Below, one piece after another: positions 10,124 through 19,848 of a DNA stretch of 48,722 bases; within the stretch, counting starts at the first letter, position 1; the number at the start of each line of letters is the position of its first letter. The translations under genes were made by a program, and so were the position numbers. Location of the stretch: positions 1 to 48,722 of the forward strand of contig CANJVW010000010.1 in NCBI GenBank assembly GCA_947478495.1, written 5' to 3'. Under the pieces are notes generated by a model. The model was not told the DNA's origin, did no database searches, and saw only the letters and a program-made list of their open reading frames with translations. The DNA is from Legionellales bacterium. GTDB lineage: Bacteria; Pseudomonadota; Gammaproteobacteria; DSM-16500.

Positions 10124-10364
10124 CAAGCTTAACCTTAACAGGAGTGAATTGCGTTGAAAGGCGTTGCTTCACAACCTGGCAAAGCTCATATTCATCAATC
10201 TCATCCATCAGTTTTTCGTAGGTTTCTGCTGGAATAAGGTAAGCAGCAGCAGTGTTGTGATTCAAGATCACCACTGGCATACCGTTGGCACCATCGATCA
10301 GTTTAGACGGGTTTTTTTTCAATTCGCTGATGCTAGCAATTTGCGTGGCATGTAATGTTTGCAT
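10113..10364 (-). CDS. Phd/YefM-family antitoxin
   Basis: The 83-residue protein has the Phd/YefM DNA-binding fold signature: ATQIASISELKKNPSKLI, then MPVVILNHNTAAAYLIPAETYEKL. A short charged C-terminal tail presumably wraps the toxin. It neutralises the RelE-like toxin encoded immediately downstream and probably represses its own operon. AAGAGGT precedes the ATG by about eight bases. A perfect 16-base palindrome sits 25 bases upstream of the start and is a good operator candidate. Confidence 0.9.
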   Translation of the reverse strand: MQTLHATQIASISELKKNPSKLIDGANGMPVVILNHNTAAAYLIPAETYEKLMDEIDEYELCQVVKQRLSTQFTPVKVKLDDL

Positions 10365-10388
10365 GATAATGACCTCTTTTATATGCTC

Positions 10389-10404
10389 TATTTAGTACTA
10401 AATA
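10389..10404 (-). promoter_or_regulatory. Perfect palindrome, likely antitoxin operator
   Basis: TATTTAGTACTAAATA is a perfect 16-base palindrome upstream of the antitoxin start. Phd/YefM antitoxins autoregulate by binding short palindromes near their promoter. The assignment is by position and symmetry only. Confidence 0.55.
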
Positions 10405-10529
10405 TAGTCCATTTTTAAAAGAAAGGCAATACCTCGGGTGAACGTTTTTAGGGCTATGTAAAAAGTAATGGGGTCCATTCTATAAAATGAATTTAAATTA
10501 TACGACGATTTTGATGCACGTAACACATG

Positions 10530-10868
10530 CTAGGCTGAAAACGACGATCCACACCCGCACGTGGTTTTCGCATTCGGATTCAGAATGGTAAATCGCGCAC
10601 CTTCCAGATCTTCTTTGTAGTCAATGGTCGCGCCCTTCAAATACTGGTAACTGATGGGATCCACGAGCAACTGAACCGGAGGCGTCTGGCTCTCATTGGC
10701 CACCACCCAATCATCTGAGTTAATCACTTCATCGAAAGTGAATCCATACTGATACCCCGAACAGCCGCCCCCTGTGACATAGGCACGCAGCTTTAAGTTG
10801 GGATTATTTTCTTCTTGCATTAGCTGAGCCACCTTGGTGGCAGCAGCATCGGTTAAGGTCAATGACAT
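10530..10868 (-). CDS. erpA: Iron-sulfur cluster insertion protein ErpA
   Basis: ErpA is an A-type carrier that delivers Fe-S clusters to apoproteins, including those of isoprenoid synthesis. The 112-residue product has the three conserved cysteines: Cys36 in [11 protein letters not shown] and Cys104/Cys106 in the C-terminal CGCGSSF. Length and motif context fit ErpA better than IscA. It is divergent from hemJ, with a 61-base shared upstream region. Confidence 0.95.
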   Translation of the reverse strand: MSLTLTDAAATKVAQLMQEENNPNLKLRAYVTGGGCSGYQYGFTFDEVINSDDWVVANESQTPPVQLLVDPISYQYLKGATIDYKEDLEGARFTILNPNAKTTCGCGSSFSA

Positions 10869-10929
10869 AGGATCCTCTTTTTGTGTATTATATAGAAGAC
10901 TTCAATAAACAACAGTGGAATATGCACCC

Positions 10930-11349
10930 ATGCTCTGGCTCAAAGCCTTTCACCTGATTTTCATGGTCACCTGGTTTGCGGGGTTATTTTACCTGCCGCG
11001 ATTATTTGTCTATCATGCGCAATCGGTTGATGATATCAGTAACGCGCGCTTTAAGATTATGGAAAGAAAGCTCTATTATGGCATCATGATGCCAGGCGCT
11101 CTGCTCACCCTATTCTTTGGAAGCTGGTTGGTGTATGCCTATGATTTAGCATTTTTACAGATGGCCTGGTTGCAAATCAAATTAGTGCTGATCTTTTTTA
11201 TGATTGTATATCATTTTTATCTCGGACAATTGCTATGCGATTTCAAAAAAGATAAAAATACGCATGGGCATGTTTTTTATCGATGGCTAAATGAAGTGCC
11301 AGTGGTATTTTTAGTTGCCATTATACTGCTGGCAACGATTAGGCCTTAG
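10930..11349 (+). CDS. hemJ: Protoporphyrinogen IX oxidase HemJ
   Basis: HemJ oxidises protoporphyrinogen IX to protoporphyrin IX at the inner membrane and replaces HemG/HemY in many proteobacteria. The 139-residue product has four predicted membrane helices, the N-terminal [20 protein letters not shown] signature with its conserved His8, and [16 protein letters not shown] start at the ATG at 10930, which gives the standard N-terminus (MLWLKAFH). A GTG at 10915 in frame is less likely. The 3' end overlaps convergent glyA by 11 bases. Confidence 0.93.
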   Translation: MLWLKAFHLIFMVTWFAGLFYLPRLFVYHAQSVDDISNARFKIMERKLYYGIMMPGALLTLFFGSWLVYAYDLAFLQMAWLQIKLVLIFFMIVYHFYLGQLLCDFKKDKNTHGHVFYRWLNEVPVVFLVAIILLATIRP

Positions 11350-12595
11350 CATACACTGGAAACCGTCGACACATCGCGACCACCTGCCCTCGAACGCGCG
11401 CAATCGTTTTCTCATTTTTAATATCATCTAAAATATCACATACCCAATCTGCAACTTGTATCGCTTCTTTCTCTTTGAATCCCCGTGTTGTAATAGCCGG
11501 GGTGCCAAGACGCACGCCGCTTGTCACAAAAGGCGATTGCGGATCATTGGGCACACTATTTTTGTTCACGGTGATATTCGCGGAGCCCAACGCTATATCG
11601 GCGTCTTTCCCAGTAATATTTTTATTAATGAGATTGATCAAGAATAAATGATTGTCTGTGCCGCCACTCACAATATCATAGCCTCGCATCAACACTGTTT
11701 CGACCATTGCAAGGGCATTAGATAAAATTTGTTGCTGATATACTTTAAATTCAGGCTTTAATGCCTCGCCAAATGCGATTGCTTTTCCTGCGATAGCATG
11801 CATGAGCGGTCCACCCTGGCCGCCAGGAAAAATCGCCGCATTCAGTCGTTTCTCCAGCTCTGAATTCGCTTTCGCTAAAATTAATCCGCCGCGTGCGCCG
11901 CGCAATGTTTTATGTGTTGTGGATGTCGTGACATCCGCAATATTCACAGGCGAAGGATATAGCCCAACCGCAACCAGTCCTGCGACATGTGCAATATCTG
12001 CCATTAAATAGGCATCGATAGTATCCGCCACTTTTCTCAAGCGCTCCCAATCCACAATGCGGGAATACGCAGAAAAACCTGCCACAATGACTTTAGGTTG
12101 ATGTTCTGTCGCAAGGCGCTCAATTTCATGATAGTCGATCAGTCCAGTGTGAGGATCGATGCCGTAACACATCGCATGATAGATCTTGCCAGAAAAATTA
12201 ACCGATGAACCATGCGTCAAATGACCGCCATGCGCAAGACTCATCCCTAAAATCGTATCGCCTGGCTGAATCATGGCTGCATACGCCGCCACGTTTGCTT
12301 GAGAGCCCGAGTGTGGCTGCACGTTAGCATACGCCGCACCAAATAATTCTTTCGCACGATCAATGGCGAGTGTCTCGATCACATCGACAAACTCGCAGCC
12401 ACCGTAATAACGCTTACCAGGATATCCTTCGGCATATTTATTGGTTAATACAGAACCTTGCGCAGCAAGCACAGCCGGGCTCACATAATTTTCGGATGCG
12501 ATGAGCTCGATATGATCCTCTTGGCGTTTTGCTTCGTCTTGTATGGCTTTCCAAACAAAGGGGTCTGCTGATACCAGTGATTCGGTGTTAAACAT
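11339..12595 (-). CDS. glyA: Serine hydroxymethyltransferase
   Basis: GlyA converts serine and tetrahydrofolate to glycine and 5,10-methylene-tetrahydrofolate, the main source of one-carbon units. The 418-residue product has normal length. Visible landmarks are the SENYVS substrate loop (34-39), YYGGCEFVD (63-71), HSGSQAN (95-101) and [15 protein letters not shown] with the PLP-binding Lys229. It is preceded by rluC on the same strand, four bases away, so the two may be co-transcribed. Confidence 0.98.
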   Translation of the reverse strand: MFNTESLVSADPFVWKAIQDEAKRQEDHIELIASENYVSPAVLAAQGSVLTNKYAEGYPGKRYYGGCEFVDVIETLAIDRAKELFGAAYANVQPHSGSQANVAAYAAMIQPGDTILGMSLAHGGHLTHGSSVNFSGKIYHAMCYGIDPHTGLIDYHEIERLATEHQPKVIVAGFSAYSRIVDWERLRKVADTIDAYLMADIAHVAGLVAVGLYPSPVNIADVTTSTTHKTLRGARGGLILAKANSELEKRLNAAIFPGGQGGPLMHAIAGKAIAFGEALKPEFKVYQQQILSNALAMVETVLMRGYDIVSGGTDNHLFLINLINKNITGKDADIALGSANITVNKNSVPNDPQSPFVTSGVRLGTPAITTRGFKEKEAIQVADWVCDILDDIKNEKTIARVRGQVVAMCRRFPVYAKA

Positions 12596-12598
12596 GTT

Positions 12599-13543
12599 TT
12601 ATCCTCGCAATTTCATCAAAGGCGCATTCAACTCATTATCCAAGGGCGCTTCCACATGAACCACCTGTCCTGTTGAGGGTAGTGTAAAGTCTAGCGATGC
12701 AGCATGCAAAAACAATCGCTTCAGTCCGATCTCATCGCGCATTTTTTTATCGAACTCACGGTCACCGTATTTTTCATCACCGACAATAGGGTGGCCTTTG
12801 TGTCGTGCATGCACACGAATTTGATGGGTGCGCCCTGTCTCGAGCGTTGCCTCCATCAATGAAGTATCGTGAAACGTTTCAAGCGTCCTAAATATCGTCA
12901 CAGACGGTTTCCCTTCAACCGCATTGACGCGCACAATACGTTCACCGCTACTCAATTGATTTTTCAGCAATGCCGCATCCACCCGAAGATCGGATTCTTT
13001 CCAATGGCCTTTGGTGAGCAGCCAATAACGCTTCACCATTTGATGGTCGCGCAACAAGGCATGGCACTCTCGAAGGACGCTCCGTTTTTTAGCTAAAATT
13101 AAGCAACCCGATGTATCGGAGTCCAATCGATGAACTAATTCGAGTTGAGGCAGCTTCGGATACAGGGATCGCAATGTCTCGACCACACCACAAGGAGTAG
13201 CGCTCCCTCCATGGACGGGAATGCCGGATGGTTTATTAATAATCAAAAAACCCGCATCCTCAAAGAGAATACGGCTGGCCAACTGGTCCATGAGTGACTG
13301 GCTTGGAGGTATGTAAGCACGCTCATCCCGAATCTCAACGGGCGGGACACGAACAATATCGCCCGCCTGCAAGCGATAAGAGGCGTCAATGCGCTTTTTG
13401 TTGACCCGAACCTCTCCTTTGCGCACCAAACGATAGATGCGGGTTCGCGGAATGTCTTTCAAAAACCCAAGCAAAAAATTATCAATGCGCTGGCCAACCC
13501 GCTCGTCTGGGATCTCTAAATACTCTACCGATGTTTTTTGCAA
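12599..13543 (-). CDS. rluC: Ribosomal large subunit pseudouridine synthase C
   Basis: RluC makes three pseudouridines in 23S rRNA (E. coli positions 955, 2504, 2580). An N-terminal S4 domain (about 10-75: RIDNFLLG, KGEVRVNKKRI) precedes the catalytic domain with HRLDSDTSGCLI containing the catalytic Asp. I place the start at a TTG (13543) because GGAGAG lies six bases before it. The resulting 314 residues match RluC length, with the S4 domain beginning near residue 14. An in-frame ATG at 13654 would add a 37-residue tail with no family support. The gene is divergent from rne, as in enterobacteria. Confidence 0.92.
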   Translation of the reverse strand: MQKTSVEYLEIPDERVGQRIDNFLLGFLKDIPRTRIYRLVRKGEVRVNKKRIDASYRLQAGDIVRVPPVEIRDERAYIPPSQSLMDQLASRILFEDAGFLIINKPSGIPVHGGSATPCGVVETLRSLYPKLPQLELVHRLDSDTSGCLILAKKRSVLRECHALLRDHQMVKRYWLLTKGHWKESDLRVDAALLKNQLSSGERIVRVNAVEGKPSVTIFRTLETFHDTSLMEATLETGRTHQIRVHARHKGHPIVGDEKYGDREFDKKMRDEIGLKRLFLHAASLDFTLPSTGQVVHVEAPLDNELNAPLMKLRG

Positions 13544-13686
13544 CTTAAGCTCTCCACTAACCTTTATATTTTCGAAAGAAGCTGCTATATTCGACAGTGC
13601 CTTGCCAGAATGCAAGATGTAATTGCGACATAATGAATTTAAACCCGTGCTCACAATGAGAGTGAATCATAAAAATAGTTGCTTTT

Positions 13687-13715
13687 TTGCACAGTTGGTT
13701 GCCCCATTTTAGAAT
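13687..13715 (+). promoter_or_regulatory. Predicted sigma-70 promoter of rne
   Basis: TTGCAC (13687-13692) and TAGAAT (13710-13715) are separated by 17 bases. A start near 13722 would give a leader of about 250 bases before the rne ATG. Confidence 0.5.
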
Positions 13716-13793
13716 AGCATTGCGCCTACACAAGTGAAGCGATGCTAAGTAAACGCGTTAACGAATGAAACGATTATTGGAAATGATGGAACG

Positions 13794-13831
13794 GGGGAAC
13801 GATAGAACATGACCATGAAACATGTTTCCCC
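13794..13831 (+). promoter_or_regulatory. Hairpin in the rne leader
   Basis: GGGGAA (13794-13799) pairs with TTCCCC (13826-13831), and AACATG (13806-13811) pairs with CATGTT (13821-13826), sharing one edge base. The stem is interrupted on the left by CGATAG. It could be a recognition hairpin for RNase E feedback; this is inference from position. Confidence 0.4.
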
Positions 13832-13970
13832 TATTAAAAGGACTTTCATCTAAGATAAGCATAATTTTCAATATTCGATAGGACGCAGGCTGGAAGGCCC
13901 ACACTAAAATAAACCAGCATGGGAAAGCACCATTGAGAGCACCTTTGAGAAAATAAAAAAGAAGGTGGTT

Positions 13971-16268
13971 ATGGAAAGAATGTTAATTAATGCGACTCAC
14001 AAAGATGCTGAGTTGCGAATCGCTCTCGCAAGCGGACAACAGTTAATTGATCTCACGATTCAATTTCCCGCGCACGAACAAACCCAGTCTAATATTTACA
14101 AGGGTAAAGTTACTCGACGCGAGCGGAGCTTGGAAGCCGCGTTTATCGATTTTGGTGGAACACGTCACGGATTTCTTCCCTTAAAAGAAGTCGCTAGATC
14201 CTGCTTTCGCGCAGGGTTTGTTGAGGAGCCCGGGAAGCGCCCCGCCATCGATGAAGTGCTCGAAGAAGGACAAGAAATTATTGTTCAAGTGGATAAAGAA
14301 GAAAGGGGCTCCAAGGGTGCAGCGCTCACCACGTTTATTTCATTACCTGGCTCTTATCTCGTTTTAATGCCCAACAACCCGCGAGCTGGCGGTATTTCTC
14401 GTCGCATTGAAGGCGAAGAACGCTCTGAGCTCCGTGAAAATTTAGCGGCACTTGCGCTGCCTGAAGGTATGGGCGTCATCGTCCGAACCGCTGGCAGTGG
14501 TCGCACCGCAGAAGAGCTGCAATGGGATCTCGGTATCTTGTTACGCCATTGGGAGACCATTGAGCAAGTGGCTAAGCAACACACGGCACCCTTTCTTATT
14601 TACCAAGAAAGCAATGCAGTCATCCGCGCCGTACGTGATTATTTGCGCAAAGATATCGATGAACTGTTAATTGATGAGCCAAACACCTATGCTGAAGTTG
14701 TCGAGCACATCAAGTTAGTCCGACCGGATTTCATTCATCGCGTCAAACTGTACCAAGACCCAACACCGCTATTTACGCGCTTCCAACTGGAAACCCAGAT
14801 TGAATCTGCCTTTCAACGAGAAGTCCGATTGCCATCAGGCGGATCCATTGTAATCGATCACACTGAAGCACTCGTTTCGATTGATATCAACTCCGCACGC
14901 TCAACGAAAGGGGGTGATATCGAAGAAACGGCGCTCACCACGAACTTGGAGGCAGCAGATGAAATCGCGCGTCAATTGCGTATACGCGATGTCGGCGGTT
15001 TAATTGTCATCGACTTTATCGATATGACACCGATTCGCAATCAACGTGAAGTAGAAGAGCGCATCAAAAACGCATTAGAAATGGATCGAGCACGTGTTCA
15101 AGTCGGTCGCATTTCGCGCTTCGGCCTACTCGAAATGTCTCGTCAACGACTACGTCCCTCGTTAGGTGACTCGAGCCATATTCGCTGCCCACGCTGCTCA
15201 GGTCAAGGCACTATTCGTGGCATTGAATCGCTTTCGCTCTCCATTATTCGACTCATCGAAGAACATTCCTTAAAAGAAAATACGGCAGAGGTCAGAGTCA
15301 TTGTACCTGTCGATATTGCTGCGTTCTTGATGAATGAAAAACGACAAGCGATTATTGACATCGAAACACGTCAAAAAGTCCCTGTCATTGTCGTACCGAA
15401 TCCGCATTTGACCACACCGCAATATGAAGTCGAACGCATTCGCTCCTCAGATGTCAATGAACGCGATGAAAAAGTTGTCAGCTATCAATTAGCGATCAAA
15501 CCAGAAGTAGAGATGACAACTAATCACGCAACACCTTTCCGATCAGTGCAAGAACCCGCTATCAAGATGATGGCGATCGAGCAACCCACTCCACCTCATG
15601 TTCCTTCAACGCTTCATTCTCATGAGTCAGAAGGTCCTGGCATGATTAAGCGATTGGTCAATTATCTGTTTGATAAGAAACCAGAGGATACGAAATCAGT
15701 CAGCACGTCTGATGCGAAACCATCTCATTCGTCCAATGCGCGAGGTTTGAATCGTCATCCTCGCAGCAATAATCGAACGAATAATTACGGCGATAACCGA
15801 CGACCCAATAACGGCCAACGCCGTGGCGATCCACAGCGTCGACGTAGACCGCCCAACACTGATCGACGTCCATTACCGACAGATGCAACAGCACAGTCTG
15901 CGGCTCGCGGAACACCGGTTGCATCGCCTGTAGAGACGACAGCAGTGTCATCGCCTGTGATTCAACAACAACAGCATCACATACCATGTGCTGTTGTGAC
16001 GAAACCCATCGTCGAGCAAACCATTGTCATGACAACCACTGCTCTTTCGCCAGGCGCTGACGCGACGACAACACCCGCTGCCGCAGCACCACGTAAGCAC
16101 CATAATCACCGCCGACCGAGATATGGGCACAATAAGCGTCATCATCCTAAGCACGGCGCTGCTCGCACGCCTAGCGCAGCCGGAGCAGCCACTCCTGCGG
16201 CGGGAGATGCGCAGCCCGCTGCGCCTCGCGTCAGTGAGGGCGACAACGAGCCTAATGGAAATCGGTAA
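13971..16268 (+). CDS. rne: Ribonuclease E
   Basis: RNase E is the endonuclease that starts mRNA decay and processes rRNA and tRNA. The ATG at 13971 ([10 protein letters not shown]) follows GAAGG with seven-base spacing. The N-terminal catalytic half is highly conserved: S1 domain at about 35-120, catalytic Asp303 in [14 protein letters not shown] and Asp346 in DFIDMTP, and the Zn-link CPRCSGQG near 405. Residues beyond about 510 form a low-complexity Arg/Asn/Pro/His/Thr-rich tail, much shorter than the roughly 550-residue E. coli scaffold. Degradosome-partner sites are therefore reduced or different. Total length is 765 residues. RNase G is excluded by the basic C-terminal tail. Confidence 0.96.
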   Translation: MERMLINATHKDAELRIALASGQQLIDLTIQFPAHEQTQSNIYKGKVTRRERSLEAAFIDFGGTRHGFLPLKEVARSCFRAGFVEEPGKRPAIDEVLEEGQEIIVQVDKEERGSKGAALTTFISLPGSYLVLMPNNPRAGGISRRIEGEERSELRENLAALALPEGMGVIVRTAGSGRTAEELQWDLGILLRHWETIEQVAKQHTAPFLIYQESNAVIRAVRDYLRKDIDELLIDEPNTYAEVVEHIKLVRPDFIHRVKLYQDPTPLFTRFQLETQIESAFQREVRLPSGGSIVIDHTEALVSIDINSARSTKGGDIEETALTTNLEAADEIARQLRIRDVGGLIVIDFIDMTPIRNQREVEERIKNALEMDRARVQVGRISRFGLLEMSRQRLRPSLGDSSHIRCPRCSGQGTIRGIESLSLSIIRLIEEHSLKENTAEVRVIVPVDIAAFLMNEKRQAIIDIETRQKVPVIVVPNPHLTTPQYEVERIRSSDVNERDEKVVSYQLAIKPEVEMTTNHATPFRSVQEPAIKMMAIEQPTPPHVPSTLHSHESEGPGMIKRLVNYLFDKKPEDTKSVSTSDAKPSHSSNARGLNRHPRSNNRTNNYGDNRRPNNGQRRGDPQRRRRPPNTDRRPLPTDATAQSAARGTPVASPVETTAVSSPVIQQQQHHIPCAVVTKPIVEQTIVMTTTALSPGADATTTPAAAAPRKHHNHRRPRYGHNKRHHPKHGAARTPSAAGAATPAAGDAQPAAPRVSEGDNEPNGNR

Positions 16269-16270
16269 TG

Positions 16271-16395
16271 AATGTAGGGTGGATTAGGCGTCTTTTGCCG
16301 TAATCCACTAAATTAAATGCATTTTTCTTATATTTTTCTTTACGGGAAATTTATTTGGTGGATTACGGCAAAAGACGCCTAATCCACCCTACATT
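16271..16395. repeat. 38-bp perfect inverted repeat pair (REP-like), possible bidirectional terminator
   Basis: The arms 16271-16308 and 16358-16395 are perfect reverse complements, with a 49-base AT-rich spacer. Each arm is itself nearly palindromic (GTGGATTAGGC facing GCCGTAATCCAC). The pair sits between convergent rne and the Trm112-like gene, only two bases from each stop. It can fold into one long hairpin on either strand. Confidence 0.9.
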
Positions 16396-16397
16396 CT

Positions 16398-16565
16398 TTA
16401 TTCGATGCGCCGAGCCCGGTTTTCCAGCATAACCGGGATATTATCAATAACAGGGTAAGCCAAGCGATCCACCCGGCAGACCAGCTCTTCTGTCGTGGCG
16501 TCCCACAGCAGCTCACCTTGGCAAACGGGGCAGGCTAGCATAGCTAATAAATTTTGGTTAAACAT
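16398..16565 (-). CDS. Trm112/YcaR-family small zinc-ribbon-like protein
   Basis: The 55-residue protein has the family pattern LLAMLACPVCQGELLW, then LVCRVDRLAYPVIDNIPVML and a C-terminal Glu/Arg tail. In YcaR/Trm112 relatives this fold acts as an accessory or chaperone-like subunit; the partner of the bacterial form is not settled. Only the CPVC pair and one later Cys remain, so metal binding is uncertain. The ATG at 16565 gives the usual N-terminus. A longer start at 16604 adds 13 unsupported residues. Confidence 0.8.
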   Translation of the reverse strand: MFNQNLLAMLACPVCQGELLWDATTEELVCRVDRLAYPVIDNIPVMLENRARRIE

Positions 16566-16643
16566 AAAGGGGTTCTCGCTTGTATCGGATAAAGATATTA
16601 TCATATTCTTAATCCATTGATAACTACTCCCCTAGCGACAAAC

Positions 16644-17372
16644 ATGACCCCCTTCTCGCTCATGCACACCCACCCCTCCTGGCATGATGCCATCTCCAAT
16701 GCATTTCACGCGATGGATCCCCAGTATGTTGAAATATTGCTATCGGCATCTCACTGGCTGCCGGGTCCTGAAAAAATTTTCAATGCCTTCAGCCTACCGC
16801 TCGATCAAGTGAATTATGTTCTACTGGGTGAATCTCCCTACCCGCGCGTACTCTCTGCGAATGGCTACGCCTTCTGGGATGCAGCAGTCACAAACCTTTG
16901 GTCAGACACAGGTTTAAGTAAAGCCGTCAATCGCGCCACCTCATTACGCAATATTATTAAAATGCTTCTCCTGGCTAAAAAATCTTTAAAACCCAGCGCC
17001 ATGAGTCAAGAAGACGTTGCTCGCGTTGACAAAACGGGCTTAGTTCAAACGAATGCGGACTTTTTTCAAAATTTTATGGATCACGGTTTCTTATTATTAA
17101 ATGCATCGCTTGTGTTGCGAGAGGTAGAGGGAAAGGTAAGGCAAGACGTCACTGCCTGGCAACCTTTTTTAAAAAGCATTTTTATGTTTTTAGTGAAGAG
17201 CAATCCATCGGTTGCATTCCTTTTATTGGGCAATTTAGCGCAAAACATCAAACCCTTGCTACCTCCTAAAACACGTTGTTTTGTCGCAGAACACCCGTAC
17301 AATATTTCATTTATTCAAAATAAAAAAGTGCTTGATTTTTTTAGGCCGCTCGATCTGCTGAAAGGTGTATAA
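16644..17372 (+). CDS. Uracil-DNA glycosylase-fold protein with altered catalytic motif
   Basis: The 242-residue protein aligns along its length with family 1 Ung: FNAF before the first motif, then LLGESPYPR (60-68), GYAFWD (74-79), LLLNASLV (150-157), VAFLLLGNLAQ and EHPYNISF (216-223). In active Ung the first motif is GQDPYH, whose Asp64 activates water; here position 64 is Ser and the His is Pro. Asn153, Phe78 and His217 are retained. Classical uracil excision is therefore doubtful, though DNA binding may persist. It is seven bases upstream of the AddB-like gene and probably forms one operon with the nuclease-helicase pair. Start ATG at 16644; a TTG at 16617 is possible. Confidence 0.75.
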   Translation: MTPFSLMHTHPSWHDAISNAFHAMDPQYVEILLSASHWLPGPEKIFNAFSLPLDQVNYVLLGESPYPRVLSANGYAFWDAAVTNLWSDTGLSKAVNRATSLRNIIKMLLLAKKSLKPSAMSQEDVARVDKTGLVQTNADFFQNFMDHGFLLLNASLVLREVEGKVRQDVTAWQPFLKSIFMFLVKSNPSVAFLLLGNLAQNIKPLLPPKTRCFVAEHPYNISFIQNKKVLDFFRPLDLLKGV

Positions 17373-17379
17373 TCGCCTC

Positions 17380-19848
17380 ATGGATATTAATACATTGCTG
17401 GCCCAACTCAAAAACCACACGACGGTCTTAACTCCCAACCGCCGTCTCGCCGCTACATTGCTCAAACAATATAACCAACAACAAAAAGAATTGGGTCGAA
17501 CGACATGGGATACTGCAGATATCTTGCCTTTATCCAGCTGGGTTGAGCGATTGATGCAAAGCGATATCAGCCAATCCTTTGCGCCGACACCCCTGCTGCT
17601 TAAGTCACCGCAAGAAAAAATACTATGGGAGGATATTGTTAGGCGGTCTCCCCAAAAAGAGTTTTTATTACGATTATCGGAAACAGCAGATTTGGCGCAA
17701 TCGGCCTGGACGCTCTTGAAGCAATGGCAATTACCGCTCGATCATCCAGAGCTCAATGTCACGGAAGACAGCCAGATATTTTTGACATGGGCGGCCGCAT
17801 TTGAGATGCGATGCAAAAAAAATGGTTGGATAGATACCGCATCACTCATCGATTACATCGCTCTGCAAATTCAAGAAAATCGCATCATGTTGCCCGACTC
17901 TATTGTTGCGATTGGATTCACGCAATTATCACCTCAACAAAAAAATCTGTTGTCAGCTTGCGGCATAGCTGATAGCCGCATCACCATCACTGATTTAGAA
18001 GTCGGCGCATCTCCGCCCACCCTGCGACGCATTGGCATGGCCAATGAATCAACCGAAATTCGCTCAATGGCGCGCTGGGCCAAGGCATTGCATGACCTGT
18101 CGCCTGAATCTAGCATTGGGTGCATCGTTCCGCATTTAGAAAAAAATCGAGAAGCAGTGCTTCGCATTTTTAGAGACATTTTTAGCGACCCCCATATATT
18201 GCACTTGGATCATTTAAGTTTACCATTTAATATTTCAGCCGGCACTCCCTTGTCTCGCTATCCGGTTATTCAAGCAGCACTCCGGTGTTTAAGCTTAGAA
18301 AAAAAAGTGATTCACTCACTGGGTGATTCACCCTTTATCAAGACAATAGAAACATGGCGAATCGATGTAGAGCTCAAGCGTCCCATCAGCGAATGGGTAA
18401 CGCTATTTACCGAGCGATTAACACAATGTGGTTGGCCAGGGGAACGCAGTCTTAATAGTCAAGAATATCAAACGGTGCAACGATGGTTGAGTGTTTGTCA
18501 AGATTATCAATCTTATGACCTGTTCTTATCCGCTTGCACGCACAAAGAAGCATTGCATTATTTAAATCGGCTCACTTCGCAAATCATGTTCCAAGTGCAA
18601 AGTGTCGATGCGCCCGTTCAACTGCTCGGAATGCTCGAGGCAGCCGGCCTCCCTTTCGACCACGTCTGGGTGATGGGACTGGATGACAGCAATTGGCCTC
18701 CTATTGCTAAACCACATCCCTTTATTCCGCACGCCTTGCAAAAAGCATTGCAGATGCCACAATCGTCTTCTGAGCGTGAATACCAGTATAGTGTCCGACT
18801 GCTCGATCAATTAAAGAAAAGTACGCCTCATTTAACCGTGAGCTACTCGACGCAAAACACTGAGATCGAGGCTCGCCCCAGCCCTCTCACTCTCGATATA
18901 CCTGAAGTCTCGCTCTCGACCCTGGCATTAAGCGATGATCTGTCTCCAATCCAGGCTATTTTCAACAGTCGCGATGTGGAGTATATCGTTGATAAAAAAG
19001 CACCGCCCGTTGGCGAGCAGGAAAAAATTCGCGGTGGCGCATCTATTTTAAAAAAACAAGCGGCCTGTGCGTTTCGTGCTTTCGCAGAAATACGACTACA
19101 CGCTAAACCGATTGAACCACCCGTCCTGGGATTGCACGCTTCCGAAAAAGGTAAAATAACCCATCTTGCATTAGAGTTGATTTGGAAGACGCTTCAGAAT
19201 TCATCTATATTACACAAAACAGATGGCAATGCACTCAACCACCTATTACATGACAGCGTCGCCATAGCTATCAAAACTGTCACTGGAAAAGACAATGCGA
19301 ACTCGCGCTATATCCAATTGGAAACGGATCGACAGATAAAATTACTACATGAATGGATGATGGTCGAAAAAAACCGTCCTGACTTTAAGGTAAAACAACT
19401 TGAATACGAACAATTCATTGCTATCGGCCCGCTCACACTACGATGTCGCATAGATCGCGTGGATACACTTTCCAATGGAAGCCATTTCATCATCGATTAC
19501 AAAACAGGAAAAAATAATTCTATCTACGCCTGGTTTGGCGAGCGACCCGATGAACCGCAACTGCCTCTCTATTGCTTAACCGATCCCTCGTGTACCAGCA
19601 TGGCTTTTTCTGAAATACAGGCAAAAGCAGTCGCTTTCAAAGGCATCAGCAAGCACGATGTGAAGTGTGACAATATTAAGCCTATCGAAGATTGGGATGC
19701 ACAGACTGCGCAATGGAAAAATACGCTGGAACGATTAAGTCATGATTTTTATAACGGAGAAGCAACCATTGATCCTAAAAACGGGAAGCAGACCTGTGAG
19801 CGCTGTCATTGCCAGTCTTTATGCCGAATACACGAGATAATAGCATGA
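17380..19848 (+). CDS. AddB-like DNA repair nuclease subunit (PD-(D/E)XK, Fe-S)
   Basis: This 822-residue protein belongs to the AddB-related 'probable DNA repair protein' group. The C-terminal RecB-like nuclease domain shows LRCRIDRVD followed by FIIDYKTGK (about 690-708), the Asp and Lys of the PD-(D/E)XK site. Four cysteines matching the AddB iron-sulfur staple are present: one at about 562 (KKQAACAFRAF) and three in a C-x2-C-x5-C cluster at about 805-814. The N-terminal half is a degenerate helicase-like region without a clear Walker A. It should work with the downstream AddA-like helicase in double-strand-break end processing. Its stop overlaps that gene's ATG (ATGA). A GTG at 17365 is an alternative start. 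Confidence 0.88.
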   Translation: MDINTLLAQLKNHTTVLTPNRRLAATLLKQYNQQQKELGRTTWDTADILPLSSWVERLMQSDISQSFAPTPLLLKSPQEKILWEDIVRRSPQKEFLLRLSETADLAQSAWTLLKQWQLPLDHPELNVTEDSQIFLTWAAAFEMRCKKNGWIDTASLIDYIALQIQENRIMLPDSIVAIGFTQLSPQQKNLLSACGIADSRITITDLEVGASPPTLRRIGMANESTEIRSMARWAKALHDLSPESSIGCIVPHLEKNREAVLRIFRDIFSDPHILHLDHLSLPFNISAGTPLSRYPVIQAALRCLSLEKKVIHSLGDSPFIKTIETWRIDVELKRPISEWVTLFTERLTQCGWPGERSLNSQEYQTVQRWLSVCQDYQSYDLFLSACTHKEALHYLNRLTSQIMFQVQSVDAPVQLLGMLEAAGLPFDHVWVMGLDDSNWPPIAKPHPFIPHALQKALQMPQSSSEREYQYSVRLLDQLKKSTPHLTVSYSTQNTEIEARPSPLTLDIPEVSLSTLALSDDLSPIQAIFNSRDVEYIVDKKAPPVGEQEKIRGGASILKKQAACAFRAFAEIRLHAKPIEPPVLGLHASEKGKITHLALELIWKTLQNSSILHKTDGNALNHLLHDSVAIAIKTVTGKDNANSRYIQLETDRQIKLLHEWMMVEKNRPDFKVKQLEYEQFIAIGPLTLRCRIDRVDTLSNGSHFIIDYKTGKNNSIYAWFGERPDEPQLPLYCLTDPSCTSMAFSEIQAKAVAFKGISKHDVKCDNIKPIEDWDAQTAQWKNTLERLSHDFYNGEATIDPKNGKQTCERCHCQSLCRIHEIIA

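Larger units (their letters stand above)
13544..13970. other. rluC/rne intergenic region and rne leader
   Basis: This 427-base stretch separates divergent rluC and rne. It holds a rne promoter candidate (13687-13715), a leader of about 250 bases and a leader hairpin (13794-13831). A long structured rne leader is where RNase E autoregulates its own mRNA in E. coli. I see no gene in it. Confidence 0.6.

Noticed and set aside
13544-13654. N-terminal extension of RluC from the ATG at 13654
   Set aside because: The extra residues have no family support and a well-placed ribosome-binding site precedes the TTG at 13543.
15700-16154. Antisense open frames in the rne tail
   Set aside because: They mirror the low-complexity Arg/Pro/Thr codons of the RNase E C-terminus and have no start signals.
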